From the NCBI RefSeq assembly GCF_900637515.1, contig NZ_LR134375.1, positions 1,261,952-1,325,951 of the forward strand: DNA of 64,000 nt. The letters run 5' to 3'. The position numbers and the translations under genes are program-made. The notes beneath the pieces are model-generated. The model saw only the letters and a list, made by a program, of their open reading frames with translations. It was not told the origin of the DNA and made no database searches. The stretch's first letter is position 1. Every line of letters begins with the position of its first letter. Positions 61,125-64,000 of this stretch are shown in pieces. This DNA is from Veillonella dispar (GTDB lineage: Bacteria > Bacillota > Negativicutes > Veillonellales > Veillonellaceae).

Positions 61125-62170
61125 AAGCCTTCCTCTTGGATATATTCTGCAAGTCTTACATAGGCTTGTGCCATTGACACTTTAGGCTGCCAACCTAAAG
61201 ATTTCAACTTCTTAGAGCTTAAGAACATGTGAACTGTCGGTGCGTATCCCAAACCCTGTACATCTTCTGGAATGTCAAAAACTACTTCACTTTTTCCATG
61301 ACTTACATGCGTAGCTACTAGATGCGCAATACTTGCTATGGAGCGAGTTTCCTCATCATGACAAATATTATATGCTTCACCAGCTTCGCCATCCTTCATG
61401 AGGGTTAAAATGCCCGTTAATGCATCAGTAATATAGCAATAATTCGACATGGAGTCACCTTTTGTATGAAGAATAATATTTTCATTTCGTAAAGCACTCT
61501 TAGTAAACTGCATGAATACACGATTATCAGATACGGGAACACCTGGTCCAAAGGTTTGAGCAAGTCTAGCTATAACAGCAGGAACTCCAAATTCTACAGC
61601 ATAGGACTTACAATAACACTCACATAATCTCTTACTTTCAGAATAAGAACTACGAATATTTAAATGATCTAAATACCCTAATCGTTCTTCTGTCATCACT
61701 TGTCCGGATTCATAGGGTACACCATACTGTTCCATACTCGATAAGTACACAAGTTTTTTTACCGTTTTATGATGTCCGAGCTCTAACATAGCTTCAGTAC
61801 CATGAATTGATGTACGAATAGTTTCTACAGGATGCTCCATAAAGAATTTAGATTGTGTTGGTGCAGCACCATGTAAGATATAGTCACAAGGTACGTCAAT
61901 AGATTCTAAAGCACCATCAATAAGTGTAATGGAATCATTATCTAAGTAGTTACCTAATATAGCCTGTGCTTTATCATGACTTCGTACATGACCTATTACC
62001 TTTATGTCCAAGTTAAAAGTCTCATTGGCAAGTATAAGCAATTTTATAAACATAGAACCAATAAGTCCCGTCGCACCTGTCACAAGAATGCGCTGATGGC
62101 GGAGGAATTCAAAGTACTCTTTGTCTTGTAATAAAGCTATTAACTCGCGCTTAATAACGGAATTACTCAT
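61121..62170 (-). CDS. NAD-dependent epimerase/dehydratase family protein
   Basis: 349 residues, extended SDR. Cofactor loop ILVTGATGLIGSMFIKLLI near 30, active site YLSSMEQYGVPYE near 145 and SYSESKRLCECYC near 175 with the Tyr-x3-Lys. Substrate domain follows. It overlaps the cytidylyltransferase gene by 8 bases, so it probably acts on that enzyme's product or precursor. In related loci such pairs make CDP-linked alcohols or 4-epimers. Confidence 0.82.
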   Translation of the reverse strand: MSNSVIKRELIALLQDKEYFEFLRHQRILVTGATGLIGSMFIKLLILANETFNLDIKVIGHVRSHDKAQAILGNYLDNDSITLIDGALESIDVPCDYILHGAAPTQSKFFMEHPVETIRTSIHGTEAMLELGHHKTVKKLVYLSSMEQYGVPYESGQVMTEERLGYLDHLNIRSSYSESKRLCECYCKSYAVEFGVPAVIARLAQTFGPGVPVSDNRVFMQFTKSALRNENIILHTKGDSMSNYCYITDALTGILTLMKDGEAGEAYNICHDEETRSIASIAHLVATHVSHGKSEVVFDIPEDVQGLGYAPTVHMFLSSKKLKSLGWQPKVSMAQAYVRLAEYIQEEGL

Positions 62171-62885
62171 CTTGTAATCCTCCTAATTCACGGTTTTTAA
62201 TAATACCTGTGAACATATAATAATCAGATGGTGTAGTAATCTTTATATTTTCTGTTTCTCCTAATACTGGATACAAGGTGTATCCATAATGCATCATCAT
62301 GGATGCAGAATCTATAAAATTATGGATACCTTCTGCTTTAGCTCTATCATGAACCGATAAAATATCATCTAGTTTAAAGCTTTGAGGTGCTTTTGCCATA
62401 AGGCATTCACTACGATTTAAAATTCGGTTTATAGAACCATTATCTGTAACCATAACGGTTTCAATAGCAGGTGTAACTGTAATAGCAGAACCCTTTGTTT
62501 CTACAGATTCAATATTCCTCTCTATTGTTGCCTTATCCACAAGTGGTCTAACACCATCGTGAATCAATACGGTAATCTCTTCATTAGGAAATAATCGTTT
62601 TGCCTCTGTCAATCCATTATATTGAGAGTCTAAAGCACTGTCTCCACCTGGAACAATGGATACAATTTTTTGTAAACCAGCCTCTTTGATGAGGTTTTTA
62701 GTATGATCAATCCACTCTGCTTTGCAAGCTAAAACAATACCGTCAATAGAGTCGGTTTGTTCAAACACATCTAAAGTTTGAATCAAAATAGGTCTACCGT
62801 TCCATTCTAGAAACTGTTTTGGCGTCTTGCTGTTATTCATTCGAGCACCTACGCCACCCGCAAAGATTACTGCTATTCGTTTCAT
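62163..62885 (-). CDS. IspD/TarI-type cytidylyltransferase
   Basis: 240 residues. Nucleotide-binding start IAVIFAGGVGARMNNSKTPK and QFLEWNGRPIL near 25; HDGVRPLVDKATI near 110; C-terminal MMMHYGYTLYPVLGETENIK and ITTPSDYY near 215. The family includes IspD (isoprenoid MEP path) and TarI/Bcs1 (CDP-ribitol). Place beside LicD and an SDR enzyme in a polysaccharide locus favours a TarI-like role making a CDP-alcohol for surface polymer, not isoprenoid synthesis. GGAGGG precedes the ATG. Confidence 0.8.
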   Translation of the reverse strand: MKRIAVIFAGGVGARMNNSKTPKQFLEWNGRPILIQTLDVFEQTDSIDGIVLACKAEWIDHTKNLIKEAGLQKIVSIVPGGDSALDSQYNGLTEAKRLFPNEEITVLIHDGVRPLVDKATIERNIESVETKGSAITVTPAIETVMVTDNGSINRILNRSECLMAKAPQSFKLDDILSVHDRAKAEGIHNFIDSASMMMHYGYTLYPVLGETENIKITTPSDYYMFTGIIKNRELGGLQDE

Positions 62886-62894
62886 AGGCCCTCC

Positions 62895-63761
62895 TTAAGG
62901 TTGAGCTTCGTTCTTGGCATAATGTATGCCTCTATACTCCTTGTAAGGTGTATGTAAATCAGCAAACACAGCATCATGTTTTGCTACACGCTGTTCTACT
63001 GGTGGTAATTGCATATAGTCGCCCCAAATGAGACGTAAATATCTTTCATACCCTTTCATAACAGGTATCTGATGACCTTCAAAGTCTTTATATACAACAG
63101 ATTCGAAGTCTTCTCGAGGATGACGCAACTTCATGCCTTTTAAACTACCAATTAACTCAGTACACTCCTTGCTCGTATTAAAATCATATTTAGTCATTTG
63201 CTTTTCTGCAAAGCGCCATATATGGTAACGTAATGACTGACTAGAGAATACCTTGTAGATACATCCTGCTAATGCACGATACATCGGTCCTTTATTATCC
63301 GGTAAACGTTGTGCATTAAAAAGTGCAAAGGTCATAGCCCACATAAGTTGTAAAGTGCGGCTAATTTTTCCTGGTGCACAACCATCAATAGGCATAATTT
63401 CAAGAGCTAAACCATGACAAATATCTTCATGCATACTATGACGATTAATAAATGTCGTATGATTATCTCTAATAGAAGCACCTGCATCATGATAGATATG
63501 ATGCCGATCCGTACGACAATAGGTATACCGTTCTGTATCTGCATACTTAGGCCATAGTTCAGCTAACTTTTCGTAATCTGGACGTGGCATAAATAAATCC
63601 AAGTCGTCATCCCAAGGGATAAAACCATTATGACGTATAGCCCCAATGAGGCCACCGCCACAGAGATAAAAGCGCAAATTATGTTTGTCACAAAACTCTT
63701 TAAAGTACAGCAACATACTAAGCTCTTTTTCTTGTATTTCCTTTGTCATAGATGTACTCAT
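62895..63761 (-). CDS. LicD-family phosphotransferase
   Basis: 288 residues. The family core is YLCGGGLIGAIRHNGFIPWD near 32, then DDLDLFMPRPDYEKL near 52, with the Asp-Asp-x-Asp metal site. LicD proteins transfer phosphocholine or other CDP-linked phospho-groups to surface glycans. With the CDP-alcohol synthase next to it, it probably adds phospho-ribitol/-choline/-glycerol. Ten bases upstream of the cytidylyltransferase gene on the same strand; AGAGG before the ATG. Confidence 0.9.
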   Translation of the reverse strand: MSTSMTKEIQEKELSMLLYFKEFCDKHNLRFYLCGGGLIGAIRHNGFIPWDDDLDLFMPRPDYEKLAELWPKYADTERYTYCRTDRHHIYHDAGASIRDNHTTFINRHSMHEDICHGLALEIMPIDGCAPGKISRTLQLMWAMTFALFNAQRLPDNKGPMYRALAGCIYKVFSSQSLRYHIWRFAEKQMTKYDFNTSKECTELIGSLKGMKLRHPREDFESVVYKDFEGHQIPVMKGYERYLRLIWGDYMQLPPVEQRVAKHDAVFADLHTPYKEYRGIHYAKNEAQP

Positions 63762-63772
63762 AGGAACCTCTC

Positions 63773-64000
63773 TTAACGTAAAACAGCTAGTACGGTATCA
63801 ATCATCGTTTTAATATCTTGTAGAAAAGAAAACTCTTTAATACTCTTTAAATTCCAAGCCATTTTGCCTGGTAAAACCTCATTGATATACACTTCATCAA
63901 CATTTTTAGCATTTTGTAAAAGTTGATCTTCGTCTTTATAGGCAATGCTTGCCACACTAGTTACACCAGCTGGCAATAATAAAGTCGCCTTCATTTCATT
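63773..64000 (-). CDS. C-terminal part of a sugar-phosphate transferase (initiating glycosyltransferase), cut by window end
   Basis: The frame is open to the window edge. The visible 75 residues (LLPAGVTSVASIAYKDEDQL, then a charged helix EVLPGKMAWNLKSIKEFSFL and a hydrophobic tail) match the C-terminus of bacterial sugar transferases (PglC/WcaJ/EpsL type) that start repeat-unit synthesis on undecaprenyl phosphate. The internal ATG at 63994 is not a real start. Membrane anchor and catalytic Asp/Glu lie outside the window. Confidence 0.75.
   Translation of the reverse strand, partial: NEMKATLLLPAGVTSVASIAYKDEDQLLQNAKNVDEVYINEVLPGKMAWNLKSIKEFSFLQDIKTMIDTVLAVLR

Noticed and set aside
62163-62885. 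Assignment as IspD of the MEP isoprenoid pathway
   Set aside because: The family match alone permits it, but the position in a polysaccharide locus beside LicD and an SDR enzyme favours a TarI-like role.
1-64000. CRISPR arrays, tRNA or rRNA genes, insertion sequences, integrases
   Set aside because: No regularly spaced repeats, no cloverleaf-like sequence and no transposase or integrase reading frames were recognised.

Overview
The window is AT-rich bacterial DNA that looks like a Veillonella-type member of the Negativicutes, i.e. a Firmicute with an outer membrane. This is inferred from three things. The fatty-acid cluster is of Firmicute type (fapR-plsX-fabH-fabK-fabD-fabG-acpP-fabF-rnc-smc-ftsY). 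The deoxyribonucleotide supply is anaerobic (nrdD/nrdG), with a rubredoxin. The right end carries a Wzx/Wzy/LicD surface-polysaccharide locus. No rRNA, tRNA, CRISPR array, insertion sequence or integrase was seen. Most genes lie on the minus strand.

Layout. (1) 1-7143: a FlK-like thioesterase, ilvE, an FAH-family hydrolase, a DNA methyltransferase (ogt), a zinc macrodomain hydrolase, an exported tandem ABM-domain protein, a B12/radical-SAM protein and a ProXp-type tRNA deacylase. (2) 7231-16999: an accessory island of small immunity-like and defence-like genes: DUF4375, SUKH, DUF2262-like, ankyrin, a candidate HEPN protein, a candidate PD-(D/E)XK nuclease and several unknowns. It shows domain shuffling, gene remnants, a duplicated terminator family and a probable frameshift. 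(3) 17146-21741: rlmD, two TerC-family membrane proteins and a MATE exporter. (4) 21789-34945: uvrC, uvrA, uvrB, a small unknown protein, ftsY, smc and an Elp3-like radical SAM protein, in a run with several stop/start overlaps of the TAATG type. (5) 35141-46475: rnc and the fatty-acid/phospholipid genes headed by fapR, with a good promoter and a likely FapR operator, then the DUF177-rpmF pair, a very short rubredoxin, and a second fabK-like gene paired with a gamma-class carbonic-anhydrase-like protein. (6) 47207-51231: a CLC transporter, nrdG and nrdD; two NrdR-box-like sites spaced 32 bp apart overlap the nrdD promoter. (7) 51477-64000: a PHP/CpsB-like protein that has lost most metal ligands, a VanZ protein, ugd, a nucleotide-sugar epimerase, a flippase, CapA-like and ATP-grasp proteins, a Wzy/ligase, a glycosyltransferase, a second epimerase, a TarI/IspD-like cytidylyltransferase, LicD, and the C-terminus of a sugar-phosphate transferase that runs off the window.

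How the parts work together. The fab block makes acyl-ACP under FapR control and feeds PlsX for phospholipid synthesis. The polysaccharide block supplies UDP-glucuronate-type sugars and a CDP-activated alcohol, assembles repeat units on a lipid carrier, flips and polymerises them, and probably decorates them with a phospho-substituent through LicD. The island looks like a store of orphan immunity genes recombining through a shared TPR-like linker module. The clearest new observation is there: the gene at 8379-8957 is the C-terminal module of a larger protein, and its ribosome-binding site is made of former codons of that protein.
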